Made by a program: the position numbers and the translations under genes. DNA of 64,000 nt. Origin: Priestia aryabhattai. Its GTDB lineage: Bacteria; Bacillota; Bacilli; Bacillales; Bacillaceae_H. Shown in pieces: positions 41,167 through 50,867 of the stretch. The number at the start of each line of letters is the position of its first letter. The first letter of the stretch is position 1. The stretch covers positions 310,001 to 374,000 of the forward strand of contig NZ_JAMBOQ010000002.1 in NCBI RefSeq assembly GCF_023715685.1, written 5' to 3'. A model generated the notes under the pieces. It did not search any database, was not told the origin of the DNA, and worked only from the letters and a program-made list of their open reading frames with translations.

Positions 41167-42120
41167 GTGAAACCAAAAAAAGGATTTTGGAAGCTAGTAG
41201 GTTTACTATCTGCGCTTTCACTAGTATTTTTGAGCGGTTGTTCAAAGCTTGCTGTATTGAACCCGCAAGGTCCTGTTGCAAAAACGCAATCTGATTTAAT
41301 CATTTGGTCTATGTGGATGATGTTGATCGTGGTTGTTGTCGTATTTGCTATTTTTATATTTGTTCTTGTCAAATATCGTGAAAAACCTGAAAACATGGAC
41401 TATGAGCCACCTGAGCAAGAAGGTAACTTAAAGATGGAGGTTATTTGGACAGCGTTCCCAATCATCATCTTAATTCTATTAGCAGTGCCAACTGTTAAAG
41501 CGATCTATTCTGCAGAAGAAGTACCGACAGAATCAAAGGATAAAGATCCAATCGTGATTCACGTTACATCTGCAAACTGGAAATGGATTTTCAGTTATCC
41601 GGAACAAAATATCGAAACGGTTAACTATGTAAACATTCCAGCAGATACGCCAGTGAAATTTGAGTTAACAGCTCAAGGACCTATGAACTCATTCTGGGTA
41701 CCAGAACTTGGCGGACAAAAATATTCGATGAACAACATGTCAATGCCATTATACTTAGAAGCTGATAAGCCTGGTTCTTATATGGGACGTAGTGCTAACT
41801 TCTCTGGTGAACATTTCACTCAAATGCAGTTCGAAGTTCAAGCTCAAACGGACAAAGACTTCAAAGAGTGGGTTAGTGATGTAAAAGGCACAGCTGGTAA
41901 ATTGACTGAAAAGAAATATGATCAAATCCTAAGCCCGGGCGTTGTTGGACGTCAAACTTACAACGGTACACATTTAAAATGGATTGACCATGCAAAAGAT
42001 GTATACATTCCTGGCAAAGAGCTAGAACGTGGTACAGGACATGATCACAGCAAGATGAAAGAAGACGAAAAAACGAGTAATGAAGAAATGGAAAACATGG
42101 ATCACTCAAATCATGAATAA
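41167..42120 (+). CDS. qoxA: Quinol oxidase aa3 subunit II
   Basis: The 317-residue lipoprotein (lipobox LSGC, Cys25) has two membrane helices (about 45-68 and 90-110) and a cupredoxin domain. The CuA ligands (Cys-x3-Cys) of cytochrome c oxidases are replaced by NFSGEHF, which identifies it as a quinol oxidase. GNLKMEVIWTAFPIIIL and WKWIFSYPEQ are QoxA features. The tail is His/Asp/Glu-rich. It is first in the qoxABCD operon and follows GAAAGGAGAG. Confidence 0.95.
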   Translation: MKPKKGFWKLVGLLSALSLVFLSGCSKLAVLNPQGPVAKTQSDLIIWSMWMMLIVVVVVFAIFIFVLVKYREKPENMDYEPPEQEGNLKMEVIWTAFPIIILILLAVPTVKAIYSAEEVPTESKDKDPIVIHVTSANWKWIFSYPEQNIETVNYVNIPADTPVKFELTAQGPMNSFWVPELGGQKYSMNNMSMPLYLEADKPGSYMGRSANFSGEHFTQMQFEVQAQTDKDFKEWVSDVKGTAGKLTEKKYDQILSPGVVGRQTYNGTHLKWIDHAKDVYIPGKELERGTGHDHSKMKEDEKTSNEEMENMDHSNHE

Positions 42121-42166
42121 CATTCATTTATTACACTAAATTACGTAATGATTGGGGGAAGACATA

Positions 42167-44110
42167 ATGAAGCTAGATGAATTTTTCGTCACTGGCGAAC
42201 CTATGATTTACGCTGCTGATGCAGCAATCGCTATGACGGTCATCGGTATCGTTTTTGTCTTAACATATTTCAAGAAATGGAAATGGTTATGGACAGAATG
42301 GTTAACAACAGTTGACCATAAAAGACTCGGTGTCATGTACATCCTTTCAGCTGTATTAATGCTTTTCCGCGGCGGAATTGATGGAATCATGATGCGTATG
42401 CAGCTTGCATTCCCGGGTATGAACATTTTAGATGAACATCACTACAACGGAGTCTTCACGGCTCACGGTGTTATCATGATCTTATTCATGGCAATGCCAT
42501 TTATTATCGGACTAATGAACGTAATCGTTCCATTACAAATTGGTGCGCGTGACGTAGCATATCCGTTCTTAAACGCAATTAGTTTCTGGACATTCTTTAT
42601 GGGAGCAATGCTATTTAACCTTTCTTTCGTAATCGGAGGAGCTCCTGATGCAGGTTGGACAAGTTACTTCCCGCTTGCAGGTAAAGAATTCAGTGAGGGC
42701 ATCGGGAATAACTTCTATGCCGTTTCACTACAGATTGCTGGTGCTGGTACATTAATGACTGGTATCAACTTCTTTGTAACAATTTTAAAAATGCGTGCTC
42801 CTGGCATGACAATGATGAAAATGCCAATGTTTACTTGGTCAATCTTCATCACATCAATTATTATCATTTTCGCGTTCCCTGTATTAACAGTAGCGCTTGC
42901 ACTTATGACACTTGACCGTGTATTTGGAACAGCCTTCTTTACAATGGCTAACGGCGGTCTTCCAATGATGTGGGCTAACTTATTCTGGATTTGGGGTCAC
43001 CCTGAAGTATATATCGTTATTTTACCGGTATTCGGTGTCTTCTCAGAAGTTATCAGTACACATTCTCGTAAGAACTTATTCGGTTATAAAGCAATGGTAG
43101 TATCAATGGTCGGTATCGCATTCTTAAGTTACCTTGTATGGGTGCATCACTTCTTTACAATGGGTAACTCACCGTCAGTTAACTCGTTCTTCTCAATCAC
43201 AACGATGTTAATCGCCGTACCAACCGGAGTTAAAATTTTTAACTGGCTCTTTACAATGTATAAAGGCCGTATCAAATTTACGACTGCGATGCTTTGGTCA
43301 TTAGCGTTTATTCCAAACTTCGTAATCGGTGGGGTAACAGGGGTTATGCTTGCGATGGCATCAGCCGATTATCAATATCATAACAGTTACTTCCTAATCG
43401 CTCACTTCCACTATGTATTAATCTCTGGTACAGTGTTTGGCTGTTTCGCAGGTTTATACTTCTGGTATCCAAAGATTTTCGGTCACACGTTGAACGAAAA
43501 ATTAGGAAAAATTTCATTCTGGATTTTTGTTGTTGGATTTAACGTATGTTTCTTCCCACAATTCTTCCTAGGTTTAGACGGTATGACTCGTCGTATGCAA
43601 ACTTATGCAGACAACCTTGGCTGGAATGGATTAAACTTAGTTTCAACAATCGGTGCATTCTTAATGGGTCTTGGCTTCTTCGTATTAGTAGTTAACTTAT
43701 TATACAGTGCATGGAAAAACAAACGCGACACTGCAAACGATCCTTGGGATGGTCGTACACTTGAGTGGTGGACTAAATCACCAGTTCAAGCTTACAACTT
43801 TGCAGTAATTCCTCATGTGAAAGAAATGGATGCATTCTGGCACATGAAAAAACGTAATGAAACAGACATTAAAGCAGAAGACTTAAAACCAATTCACTTA
43901 CCAAGCAACTCTGGCGTGCCATTTATCTCAGGTATTTTCTGGTTTATCGGTGGATTTGGCTTAGTATTTGAATGGATTCCAATGGCAATCGTTGGATTAG
44001 CAGGTATTTTTGCTTGTATGCTTGCTCGTTCATTTGATTATGATCCGGGCTTCTATGTAAAAGTAGATGAAATTAAGAAGGTTGAAGGAATTACAGGGGG
44101 TGACAAATAA
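42167..44110 (+). CDS. qoxB: Quinol oxidase aa3 subunit I
   Basis: The 647-residue core subunit has about 15 helices and binds haem a, haem a3 and CuB. The haem a ligand lies in [20 protein letters not shown] (with His and Tyr) and VHHFF supply CuB ligands and the His-Tyr link, and HFHYV carries the haem a/a3 His pair. It reduces oxygen to water and pumps protons using menaquinol. ATG 42167 follows GGGGGAAG; the 5-codon longer frame is unlikely. Confidence 0.96.
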   Translation: MKLDEFFVTGEPMIYAADAAIAMTVIGIVFVLTYFKKWKWLWTEWLTTVDHKRLGVMYILSAVLMLFRGGIDGIMMRMQLAFPGMNILDEHHYNGVFTAHGVIMILFMAMPFIIGLMNVIVPLQIGARDVAYPFLNAISFWTFFMGAMLFNLSFVIGGAPDAGWTSYFPLAGKEFSEGIGNNFYAVSLQIAGAGTLMTGINFFVTILKMRAPGMTMMKMPMFTWSIFITSIIIIFAFPVLTVALALMTLDRVFGTAFFTMANGGLPMMWANLFWIWGHPEVYIVILPVFGVFSEVISTHSRKNLFGYKAMVVSMVGIAFLSYLVWVHHFFTMGNSPSVNSFFSITTMLIAVPTGVKIFNWLFTMYKGRIKFTTAMLWSLAFIPNFVIGGVTGVMLAMASADYQYHNSYFLIAHFHYVLISGTVFGCFAGLYFWYPKIFGHTLNEKLGKISFWIFVVGFNVCFFPQFFLGLDGMTRRMQTYADNLGWNGLNLVSTIGAFLMGLGFFVLVVNLLYSAWKNKRDTANDPWDGRTLEWWTKSPVQAYNFAVIPHVKEMDAFWHMKKRNETDIKAEDLKPIHLPSNSGVPFISGIFWFIGGFGLVFEWIPMAIVGLAGIFACMLARSFDYDPGFYVKVDEIKKVEGITGGDK

Positions 44111-44718
44111 TGGCAGGACATTTAGATAAATCATTGCCGTTAGAATACCAAGAAGAACAAAGTCGCCTGAATATCCTTGGATTCTGGATTTTCTTAGGTG
44201 CCGAGATCGCGTTGTTCTCTACGCTATTCGTAACGTACTTAACGTACCATACGCGTACAGCGGGTGGCCCTACTGCAGAAGAACTGTTCGTTGTTAAAGA
44301 TTTTATGATCGAAACACTGTTATTATTATTCAGTAGTTTCACGATGGGAATTGCCATCTTTAAAATGCGTAATAATGATTTAAAAGGACTTTTAGTTTGG
44401 TTTGTTATTACGCTTGTCCTTGGTGGAGGATTCCTTTTCTACGAAATTCGTGAGTTTTACATGTATGCAGTTCACGAAGGTGCAACAATGCAAACAAGTG
44501 CCTTCTTATCAGGGTTCTTTACACTACTTGGAACGCACGGTCTTCACGTAACAGTCGGTGTATTCTGGGCAATCAGTATTATCATTCAGTTAGTAAGACG
44601 AGGATTAACACCCGTTACTGCTCGTAAAGTATTTATTATCGGTTTATACTGGCATTTCCTTGATGTTGTATGGATCTTCATCTTCACGCTTGTATACTTG
44701 AACGGATTGGTGGGATAA
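44110..44718 (+). CDS. qoxC: Quinol oxidase aa3 subunit III
   Basis: The 202-residue protein has five helices of the haem-copper oxidase subunit III fold: NILGFWIFLGAEIALFSTLFVTYL, FLSGFFTLLGTHGLHVTVG and YWHFLDVVWIFIFTLVYL. Its ATG shares one base with the qoxB stop (TAATG). It stabilises the oxidase; it does not carry redox centres. Confidence 0.95.
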   Translation: MAGHLDKSLPLEYQEEQSRLNILGFWIFLGAEIALFSTLFVTYLTYHTRTAGGPTAEELFVVKDFMIETLLLLFSSFTMGIAIFKMRNNDLKGLLVWFVITLVLGGGFLFYEIREFYMYAVHEGATMQTSAFLSGFFTLLGTHGLHVTVGVFWAISIIIQLVRRGLTPVTARKVFIIGLYWHFLDVVWIFIFTLVYLNGLVG

Positions 44719-44721
44719 GAC

Positions 44722-45030
44722 ATGGAAAATAAACAAGGCCAAAAAGCTGGATTTCCGCTTAGTCATGTATTTGGGCTTATCCTTTCACTAGCCTTAACAT
44801 TTGCAGCGCTTGGTTTAGTAGTGCTAGCTGATCTATCAAGAAGCATTACGATGACTCTTATCATGATCCTAGCGTTATTACAAGCAGCAATGCAGCTAGT
44901 AATGTTCATGCACATGACTGAAAGTGAAAATGGTAAAGTACAGGTTGCAAATATTCTTTACAGTTTCTTTATTGCACTTTGTATCGTTGTTGGTACACTG
45001 TGGATTCTTGCAGCTCACTTTAACCATTAA
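44722..45030 (+). CDS. qoxD: Quinol oxidase aa3 subunit IV
   Basis: The 102-residue protein has three helices (COX4 bacterial type), with HVFGLILSLALTFAALGLV and QAAMQLVMFMHMTE. It starts 3 bp after qoxC and ends before a strong bidirectional terminator, closing the operon. Confidence 0.94.
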   Translation: MENKQGQKAGFPLSHVFGLILSLALTFAALGLVVLADLSRSITMTLIMILALLQAAMQLVMFMHMTESENGKVQVANILYSFFIALCIVVGTLWILAAHFNH

Positions 45031-45070
45031 AAATAAAACCACTTACTTCGGTAAGTGGTTTATTTTTTTT
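45029..45070. terminator. Bidirectional terminator
   Basis: AAAACCACTTAC, TTCG loop and GTAAGTGGTT are flanked by A and T runs; it serves qoxD and the convergent gene at 45060. Confidence 0.88.
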
Positions 45071-45398
45071 CATTCAGTTTATATTTCAACGTTTGATATT
45101 CTCCCGTTGGAACTTTTTTTACTACTTTTCCTTTATCATCGCTGTAGATATTCACTTGTTCGTACACTTCAATTCGGTATCCGCCTCTTTTTTCCGTTTT
45201 AACATGAACTTCTTTGACCGACATATTTAGTTGTTCCGCTTCGTCTTCATCAGCAGAGGTTTCAACAGCTCCTCCATCAAGTGAAAGGTGAGATAAGCTG
45301 TCAAACGACTGCTGGGAATTGTTATCAACATAGCTGGTCACGACTAAAATACCGGCAAAAAACAATACTAAAAAAAGCGTCCGGACTTTAACCTTCAT
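45060..45398 (-). CDS. Membrane-anchored protein, unknown
   Basis: The 112-residue protein has an N-terminal helix (about 5-22) and an extracytoplasmic acidic region followed by a beta-rich segment (EVHVKTEKRGGYRIEVYEQVNIY). It begins 1 bp after the uppP stop, so it is coexpressed with it; GGGGGTG precedes ATG 45398. No family is recognised. Confidence 0.7.
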   Translation of the reverse strand: MKVKVRTLFLVLFFAGILVVTSYVDNNSQQSFDSLSHLSLDGGAVETSADEDEAEQLNMSVKEVHVKTEKRGGYRIEVYEQVNIYSDDKGKVVKKVPTGEYQTLKYKLNEKK

Positions 45399-45399
45399 C

Positions 45400-46179
45400 T
45401 TAAAACACCCCCGTAAACTGAAAAACCAGCACGACTGCACCTAATATCCAGACGTAAATCGCAAACGTTTTTAATGAATGATGTTTTAAATAATTGATCA
45501 TCCATTTTACCGCTACATAACCAAATAAAGCAGATGAAAGGGTAGCGACAAATAAAAAGAAAACGGAAAGCTGCTCGACTTCACCTGTGACTACATCTTT
45601 TAACTGAAGCAAAACCGCTCCGCAAATGGCGGGAGTCGACAATAAAAATGAAAAATAAGCGGCTGTTTCACGGTCTAATTTTCGCATTAGCGCAGCTACC
45701 ATCGTTAAGCCCGATCTAGATACAGCAGGAAATATAGCGGCTGCTTGAAACGAGCCGATAAAAAAGGCATCTCCGTATGAAATATGATCCATTTTTTTAT
45801 AGCCATTCTTTACGGAATCACCAAACCATAAAAGTAGTCCCGTCGCAAGAAATTCCCAGCCGATCGTTAATCCAGATTTAGAAATGCTGTCAAAATAGTC
45901 TTTGAACAAAAGACCAATAACAACTGCAGGGATCGTCCCTATTACTAAAAGCCCTGTAAGCTTGCTAAACGGATGGCGAATAATATGCCATAGCTCACGC
46001 TTATAAAATACAAAAACAGCAAGCAGAGTGCCTATATGCAGCATCGTATCTAAATACAATCCTGCATCGTCTAAACCAAACAAGTGACGCCCTAAATACA
46101 AATGACCCGTACTGCTTATCGGTAAAAATTCTGTAAGTCCCTGAATGATTCCCAAAATAAACGCTTCAAACCACGACAT
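45400..46179 (-). CDS. uppP: Undecaprenyl-diphosphatase
   Basis: The 259-residue membrane enzyme recycles undecaprenyl diphosphate to the monophosphate lipid carrier for cell-wall synthesis and gives bacitracin tolerance. It has the BacA/UppP motifs GIIQGLTEFLPISSTGHL near residue 10-27 and FPAVSRSGLTM (usual PG-SRSG), with eight helices. The next gene on the same strand follows directly. Confidence 0.92.
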   Translation of the reverse strand: MSWFEAFILGIIQGLTEFLPISSTGHLYLGRHLFGLDDAGLYLDTMLHIGTLLAVFVFYKRELWHIIRHPFSKLTGLLVIGTIPAVVIGLLFKDYFDSISKSGLTIGWEFLATGLLLWFGDSVKNGYKKMDHISYGDAFFIGSFQAAAIFPAVSRSGLTMVAALMRKLDRETAAYFSFLLSTPAICGAVLLQLKDVVTGEVEQLSVFFLFVATLSSALFGYVAVKWMINYLKHHSLKTFAIYVWILGAVVLVFQFTGVF

Positions 46180-46361
46180 CTTATCACCTCATACAGCGTG
46201 TCCTTATTAGTAGTGTATAGAGGAAGTTCTGAGAACATGACAAAAACATGGAAGTATAGGCAGTCATTTAGTGAAATAAATATATAAAAATAGGTCATAG
46301 TATAAGAAGAGATGACCAATTCTTATCTCCATCTCATCCACAATGGAAAGAGGTGCTAAAA

Positions 46362-46775
46362 ATGATACGAAAATGGGTTGCTGTATGCGTCGTATTCGCT
46401 GCTTTTATTTTTCCGCAAGCAGTAAGTGCCGAACAGCCAAAAGTAGAGGTATTTCAAATTGAAACGGGCAAAGTCATTCGTTCAACGCTCAAACCTCCAA
46501 GTGTTCAAAAAGAAGCTGAAAAAAGTATTGCGTCCATTACTGGTTTATATAAAAAGGTAAGTCCGCTTCCTAAAAAAGGATATCTTGTTAAAATACCTCT
46601 TGATCCAGCCGTAAAAATTGAAAATAGTTCGGTCAACACGTTAGCAAGTGAAGTTATTTTTGTTCTTGAGCCGAATCAAAAGCCAATCATGATGGTATTC
46701 GATAATGAAAATAGAACCTATTTTTTTGAATTTACTCATGATTTAACTCTTCTCAGAAAAGCATTACAGCTATAA
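46362..46775 (+). CDS. Secreted protein, unknown
   Basis: The 137-residue protein has a signal peptide (MIRKWVAVCVVFAAFIFPQAVSA, cleavage near residue 23) and a beta-rich mature part of about 114 residues. ATG 46362 follows AAAGAGGTG; the GTG 9 bp upstream overlaps that site. No family is recognised. Confidence 0.75.
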   Translation: MIRKWVAVCVVFAAFIFPQAVSAEQPKVEVFQIETGKVIRSTLKPPSVQKEAEKSIASITGLYKKVSPLPKKGYLVKIPLDPAVKIENSSVNTLASEVIFVLEPNQKPIMMVFDNENRTYFFEFTHDLTLLRKALQL

Positions 46776-46801
46776 GTCATCGAAATGATGGCTTTTTTTT
46801 A
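46773..46801 (+). terminator. Terminator
   Basis: AGTCATC, GAAA loop and TGATGGCT are followed by T8. Confidence 0.8.
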
Positions 46802-46876
46802 CATAGACAGTTGACAGTTTATTATGATAAATGTAATATATTTAGAAAAGTCAGAAATAATAAGGGGGAGAATTAT

Positions 46877-47419
46877 GTGATAGCTTTACGACCGTTCTCC
46901 AAAAAAGACTTTAAACAGCTAATGGATTGGATTCCCTCTGAGTCATTTATGGTACAATGGAGCGGCTCTAGCTTTTCTTTTCCGCTTACTCCTAGGCAGT
47001 TAAAACACTACATTCGATATGCAAATGAAGATGGTGCTTCTACCTATGCTTTTTCCGTCATAGATGAAAATGAACAGCTTATTGGGCATATTTCTCTGGC
47101 TCATATTGATTATTATCATAAAACAGGAAGAATCGGCCGAGTGCTGCTTAGTGAAAAGTATAGAGGGAAAGGGCTTTGCTCGCACATGTTTGAAAAAGTG
47201 CTAGCTTTCGGTTTTGAAGAACTGGGTCTTCACCGAATTTCGCTCGGCGTATTTGACTTTAACGAGCGGGCGATTCAGTCCTATGAACGAATTGGCTTTA
47301 CACGAGAAGGTCTTCTTCGAGATGTCCGGCTTGTAGATGGACAGTACTGGAGCTTAATTGAAATGAGTATGTTAGAAAGTGAATGGGCACAGCGTGATGT
47401 GCATCAAAAATCAGGCTAA
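46877..47419 (+). CDS. GNAT acetyltransferase
   Basis: The 180-residue GNAT enzyme has the RimJ/RimL-type fold: LRPFSKKDFKQLMDW, GRIGRVLLSEKYRGKGLCSHM (acetyl-CoA loop) and HRISLGVFDFNERAIQSYERIGF. GTG 46877, six bases after AAGGGGGAG, is the likely start since the upstream extension has no site. The acceptor substrate is unknown. Confidence 0.87.
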   Translation: MIALRPFSKKDFKQLMDWIPSESFMVQWSGSSFSFPLTPRQLKHYIRYANEDGASTYAFSVIDENEQLIGHISLAHIDYYHKTGRIGRVLLSEKYRGKGLCSHMFEKVLAFGFEELGLHRISLGVFDFNERAIQSYERIGFTREGLLRDVRLVDGQYWSLIEMSMLESEWAQRDVHQKSG

Positions 47420-47431
47420 AATCTACTAGTG

Positions 47432-47463
47432 AAAAGCCAGCTTTTGAACAAGCGGGCTTTTTT
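47432..47463 (+). terminator. Terminator
   Basis: AAAGCCAGCTT and AAGCGGGCTTT arms are followed by T-rich sequence. Confidence 0.78.
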
Positions 47464-47552
47464 GACGTGTGCTTAAAATTCCCCAAGAAGGTATAAATTT
47501 TCATTCATTAAGGCATATAGAGAGTAAGTGATGTGTAAAGGAGACCGTATGA

Positions 47553-48380
47553 ATGAAAAAATACAAAGTAGACATCTTAGCGGCATGTATTTTGCTTTTA
47601 GGAACCGCCGTATTTGGAATTGTCTATCAACATCAAACATCTGCTACAGAGCAGTCTCACTCGTTTAATGTACTGGTTATGGGCGTAGATGAAAGGCCAG
47701 GCGATACAGGTCGCTCAGATGTATTAATGGTGGTCAACTTAGATACGAGCCATAACAAAGCAAAAGTTATGCCGATCCCTAGAGATACGCGCGTGCACAT
47801 TGATGGAAAAGGAACGGCTGAGAAAATTAATCATGCTTATCGATACGGAGGCATTCCTTTAACCGTGCGCACGGTTGAGAACTTCTTAGATATCGACGTC
47901 GATTATTATGTGAAAGTAAATATGGAGGGTTTTAAAGATGTAGTAGATGAACTTGGCGGAGTGAACGTTAATAATCCGTTTCCTTTTGTATTTGATTCAT
48001 TTATCTTTCCTGAAGGAGAAAATGCGTTGAACGGTGAAAAAGCTCTTGCCTATGTGCGGATGAGACACGAAGATCCAAAAGGAGATTTAGGAAGAAATAA
48101 TCGCCAGCGCCAAGTAGTGGAAGCTCTATTAGATAAAGGAATGGGCATGTCAACGGTGAAAAATATTCCAAGCCTCCTCACGCTTGTAAAGAAGCATATT
48201 CGAACGAATATTGATGTCAGCGATGCATTTACGATGTATAACGTCATTAAGAATGGACGGCCTGATTTCGAAACGGTAACCGTAAAAGGAGAAGGACAAA
48301 TGGTAGATGGTACATGGTATTATGTTGTAAAACAATCTGAAAAAAAACAGCTGAGTGCTATGTTTCAACAAACCCATTAA
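47553..48380 (+). CDS. LytR-CpsA-Psr family cell-wall polymer ligase
   Basis: The 275-residue protein has one N-terminal membrane anchor (about 7-23) and an extracytoplasmic LCP domain (MGVDERPGDTGRSDVLMVVNLD, PIPRDTRV, KINHAYRYGG, ALAYVRMRHEDPKGDLGRNNRQRQVV). These enzymes transfer teichoic acids or other polymers from undecaprenyl carrier to peptidoglycan. The conserved Arg and Asp that bind pyrophosphate are present. AAAGGAG precedes the ATG; another overlapping ATG 4 bp earlier is out of frame. Confidence 0.92.
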   Translation: MKKYKVDILAACILLLGTAVFGIVYQHQTSATEQSHSFNVLVMGVDERPGDTGRSDVLMVVNLDTSHNKAKVMPIPRDTRVHIDGKGTAEKINHAYRYGGIPLTVRTVENFLDIDVDYYVKVNMEGFKDVVDELGGVNVNNPFPFVFDSFIFPEGENALNGEKALAYVRMRHEDPKGDLGRNNRQRQVVEALLDKGMGMSTVKNIPSLLTLVKKHIRTNIDVSDAFTMYNVIKNGRPDFETVTVKGEGQMVDGTWYYVVKQSEKKQLSAMFQQTH

Positions 48381-48381
48381 T

Positions 48382-48418
48382 AAAAAAGAGGGCTGAAGAA
48401 ATTCAGCCCTCTTTTTAT
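48382..48418. terminator. Bidirectional terminator
   Basis: AAAAAGAGGGCTGAA and TTCAGCCCTCTTTTT arms lie between convergent genes. Confidence 0.88.
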
Positions 48419-48678
48419 TCACCAATTTCTTCTTGACGCTGCAAGCAGGAAATTTGTTTTTTCTCTGGATGGACACCAAATGTATAGCCCCACGTTTGTA
48501 ATTTATCTAGAATGATTTCGTCTTTTTTAAAGCCAAAGATCATCACTACATCTTGGTTTTCATCTAAAAGCAAATACTTTTCATCTTTGCGCCACATCGT
48601 TAAATTTGACGCATAGAAAAGATTCCAGCCGTTATTCATGCGATGACCGGTTGCTTGGTTTTTATAGTTGACAATCAT
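48415..48678 (-). CDS. Small hypothetical protein
   Basis: The 87-residue soluble protein is rich in aromatic residues with no known motif. GGAGGAAG precedes the ATG. It is convergent with the LCP gene and shares its terminator. Confidence 0.65.
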   Translation of the reverse strand: MIVNYKNQATGHRMNNGWNLFYASNLTMWRKDEKYLLLDENQDVVMIFGFKKDEIILDKLQTWGYTFGVHPEKKQISCLQRQEEIGE

Positions 48679-49091
48679 ATTTCTTCCTCCATTAGTGAAT
48701 CTTTCTAAAAGTAAAACTTCAAAGAATATTATAAACGTTCTCTTCCTAGAAATCTATTATTTATCCTGTTGAGGTGGACTCGCCGTGATGTTTATAAAAT
48801 ACATGTGATAAAAGATTTAGCATATAAGGATATATTTGTATAAAACAAGAGTTAATAAGTAAGAAAACGGATAAAATAAGGGTCTAAAAGCGTATATAAT
48901 TGAAAAAAATATAAGTTATCTAGATTTAAAGACTTAAAAACACGCTTTTCAGACCGTGGACATGCTTTTTCAAATTTCTACCTACAAGAAAGAAGGTAGA
49001 GGTGCGAAATGTGTAGGTGAGTCTAAATGAGTTTGCGGTAAACATGAGGCCCCAAAACGTGGTACACGCTAGAAAAGGGGGAAATTCAACT
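48679..49091. other. Intergenic, includes riboswitch-like 5' motif
   Basis: A 413-bp gap. AAGGTAGAGGTGCGAAA at 48993-49009 is identical to the conserved start of lysine riboswitches, but the downstream L-box segments are missing. GTGTA (49012-49016) could pair with TACAC (49062-49066). No intact riboswitch is supported. Confidence 0.3.
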
Positions 49092-50369
49092 ATGTCAAAA
49101 AAAGCGCTATGGATTAAAAATGCTTCGCAAGTTGTAACGGCTAAAGAAAATAAAGGTCCTTTAGCTGGAAAAGAAATGAAGAACTTGATGGTGATTGAAA
49201 ATGGCTCAATCTGGATAGAAGGCGATCAAATTGTGAGCGTAGGTACAACAAAAGAGCTAGAACAAAAATATGAAAGGGAAAGAAATGACGTGACGATTAT
49301 TGATGCTTCTCATAAAATTGTAACTCCGGGTCTAATTGATCCCCATACACACGCTGTGTACGCTGGCTCGCGTGAAGAAGAATTTTATAGGCGGTTTGAA
49401 AGGCCAACTTCTTACTTGGATTTATTAGAAGAAGGTGGAGGTATTCACTCCACTGTCATTCAAACACAAGAAGAGTATGCTTACCGGATTTATCAGCAGA
49501 GCTATGAGCGTCTTACGTCTTTTCTAGCTCACGGAGTCACAACTGTAGAAGTGAAAAGCGGGTATGGCTTAGAGCTAGACACAGAACTAAAGCAGCTGCA
49601 AATCGCTAAAATGTTGAATGACACGCACGCAGTTGATGTAGTAAGTACCTTTTTAGGGGCGCACATCGTACCTTCCGCATATAAAAGAGATACGCAGAAA
49701 TACGTCAATTTACTTATTCACGAAATGATTCCTCAAATTTCTTCTTACAAGCTCGCAGCATTTAATGATGCTGTATGTCTTCCAAATGCTTTTTCATTTA
49801 AACAATGCCAAGAAATACTCGAAGCCGGGAAAAGATATGGCATGCTTCCTAAAATACATGCCGACCCGTTTGAATACTGCAGAGGAGCAGAGCTTGCAGC
49901 AGAGGTAGGAGCGATATCAGCAGATTATCTTTTGTATGCTTCTGATGAAGGATTAAAGAAACTGGCTGAAAAACAGATAGTAGCCACACTTTTACCCGGA
50001 AATTCCTTATTTGTTGGAATGAAGTGGCCAAATGCTAGAAAAATGATCGATTTAGGAGTCCCGGTTACTCTTTCTACAGACTGCAATCCTGGTTCATCTC
50101 CAACGACTTCACAGCAATTTGTGATGAACCTGGCATGTATGAATATGAACATGAGTCCTGAAGAAGTGCTTTTAGCCACAACCATTAACGCAGCCTATGC
50201 TATTAATCAAGGAGATAAGATTGGGAGTATTGAAGCCGGAAAACAGGCTGACTTAGCGATTTTTAAGGTCTCTAGTTATCGAACGCTTCAATATCAGTAT
50301 GGCTTAAATCATATTGACAGCGTAGTGAAAAAAGGAGAAGTAGTTGTAGAAAACGGAAAAGTTTTGTAA
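49092..50369 (+). CDS. HutI-like amidohydrolase with altered catalytic residues
   Basis: The 425-residue protein aligns along its length with imidazolonepropionase HutI. Metal ligands are kept (His85 and His87 in DPHTH, His256, Asp330), with His191 in GAH. The HutI catalytic Glu of HADE is Pro259 and the His of SADH is Tyr279. In B. subtilis HutI these are Glu252 and His272, needed for catalysis. No other hut gene is nearby. It probably acts on a different cyclic amide or ring substrate. ATG 49092 follows AAGGGGG. Confidence 0.8.
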   Translation: MSKKALWIKNASQVVTAKENKGPLAGKEMKNLMVIENGSIWIEGDQIVSVGTTKELEQKYERERNDVTIIDASHKIVTPGLIDPHTHAVYAGSREEEFYRRFERPTSYLDLLEEGGGIHSTVIQTQEEYAYRIYQQSYERLTSFLAHGVTTVEVKSGYGLELDTELKQLQIAKMLNDTHAVDVVSTFLGAHIVPSAYKRDTQKYVNLLIHEMIPQISSYKLAAFNDAVCLPNAFSFKQCQEILEAGKRYGMLPKIHADPFEYCRGAELAAEVGAISADYLLYASDEGLKKLAEKQIVATLLPGNSLFVGMKWPNARKMIDLGVPVTLSTDCNPGSSPTTSQQFVMNLACMNMNMSPEEVLLATTINAAYAINQGDKIGSIEAGKQADLAIFKVSSYRTLQYQYGLNHIDSVVKKGEVVVENGKVL

Positions 50370-50444
50370 AACAAGTTTATAGAAAAACAGAAAAGGGTAA
50401 AGAATAGAGAGTTTGTCACACATGCAAAGGCAGGGAATTTAGAT

Positions 50445-50819
50445 ATGATTACAAAACAAAATGTTATTCCATTACTAAAAGAAGCTTGCCCATCTTTTGA
50501 GCCAAGCGAGGAAATCGACCTCAACGATAAAGAAGAGCTGCAGCATGAATTAAGCCGAGTTGCGGGTCATTTGATCTCTCTTGAATATAACGGCCAGCTC
50601 GAACGTGAACCGGCTGTATTTGAAGCGATTGAACAGCTGTATATAGAAGGTGAATCTGATGTGAAAGAAGCTGTTACAACGGGACTCTTTCAAGCAATGC
50701 ATGAAATGATTATAGATCAGCAAATTAGTCCGGAAGAAATTGGAATGTTATTAAAACCTAACTCACTGAAGTGGTGGAAAACGATTGACCACTTTAGCGA
50801 AAACAGTGCGGAACAGTAA
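50445..50819 (+). CDS. Hypothetical helical protein (DUF7674-like)
   Basis: The 124-residue acidic protein is all-helical and resembles small DUF7674-type proteins (VAGHLISLEYNGQLEREPAVFEAIEQLYIEGE), sometimes found as immunity-like proteins. No toxin gene is adjacent. A GCAGGGA site precedes the ATG and a terminator follows. Confidence 0.55.
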   Translation: MITKQNVIPLLKEACPSFEPSEEIDLNDKEELQHELSRVAGHLISLEYNGQLEREPAVFEAIEQLYIEGESDVKEAVTTGLFQAMHEMIIDQQISPEEIGMLLKPNSLKWWKTIDHFSENSAEQ

Positions 50820-50822
50820 GGG

Positions 50823-50867
50823 AAAAGAACGTCATGGAAACATGATGTCCGTGACGTTCTTTTCTTT
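50823..50867 (+). terminator. Terminator
   Basis: AAGAACGTCA and TGACGTTCTT arms with inner pairing are followed by TTC-rich sequence. Confidence 0.75.

Noticed and set aside
41167..45030. Reading this cluster as cytochrome c oxidase (ctaCDEF)
   Set aside because: Subunit II has no Cys-x3-Cys CuA site and no cytochrome c domain; it matches QoxA.
48993..49091. Intact lysine riboswitch
   Set aside because: Only the first 17 bases match; the rest of the conserved core and the terminator helix are missing.
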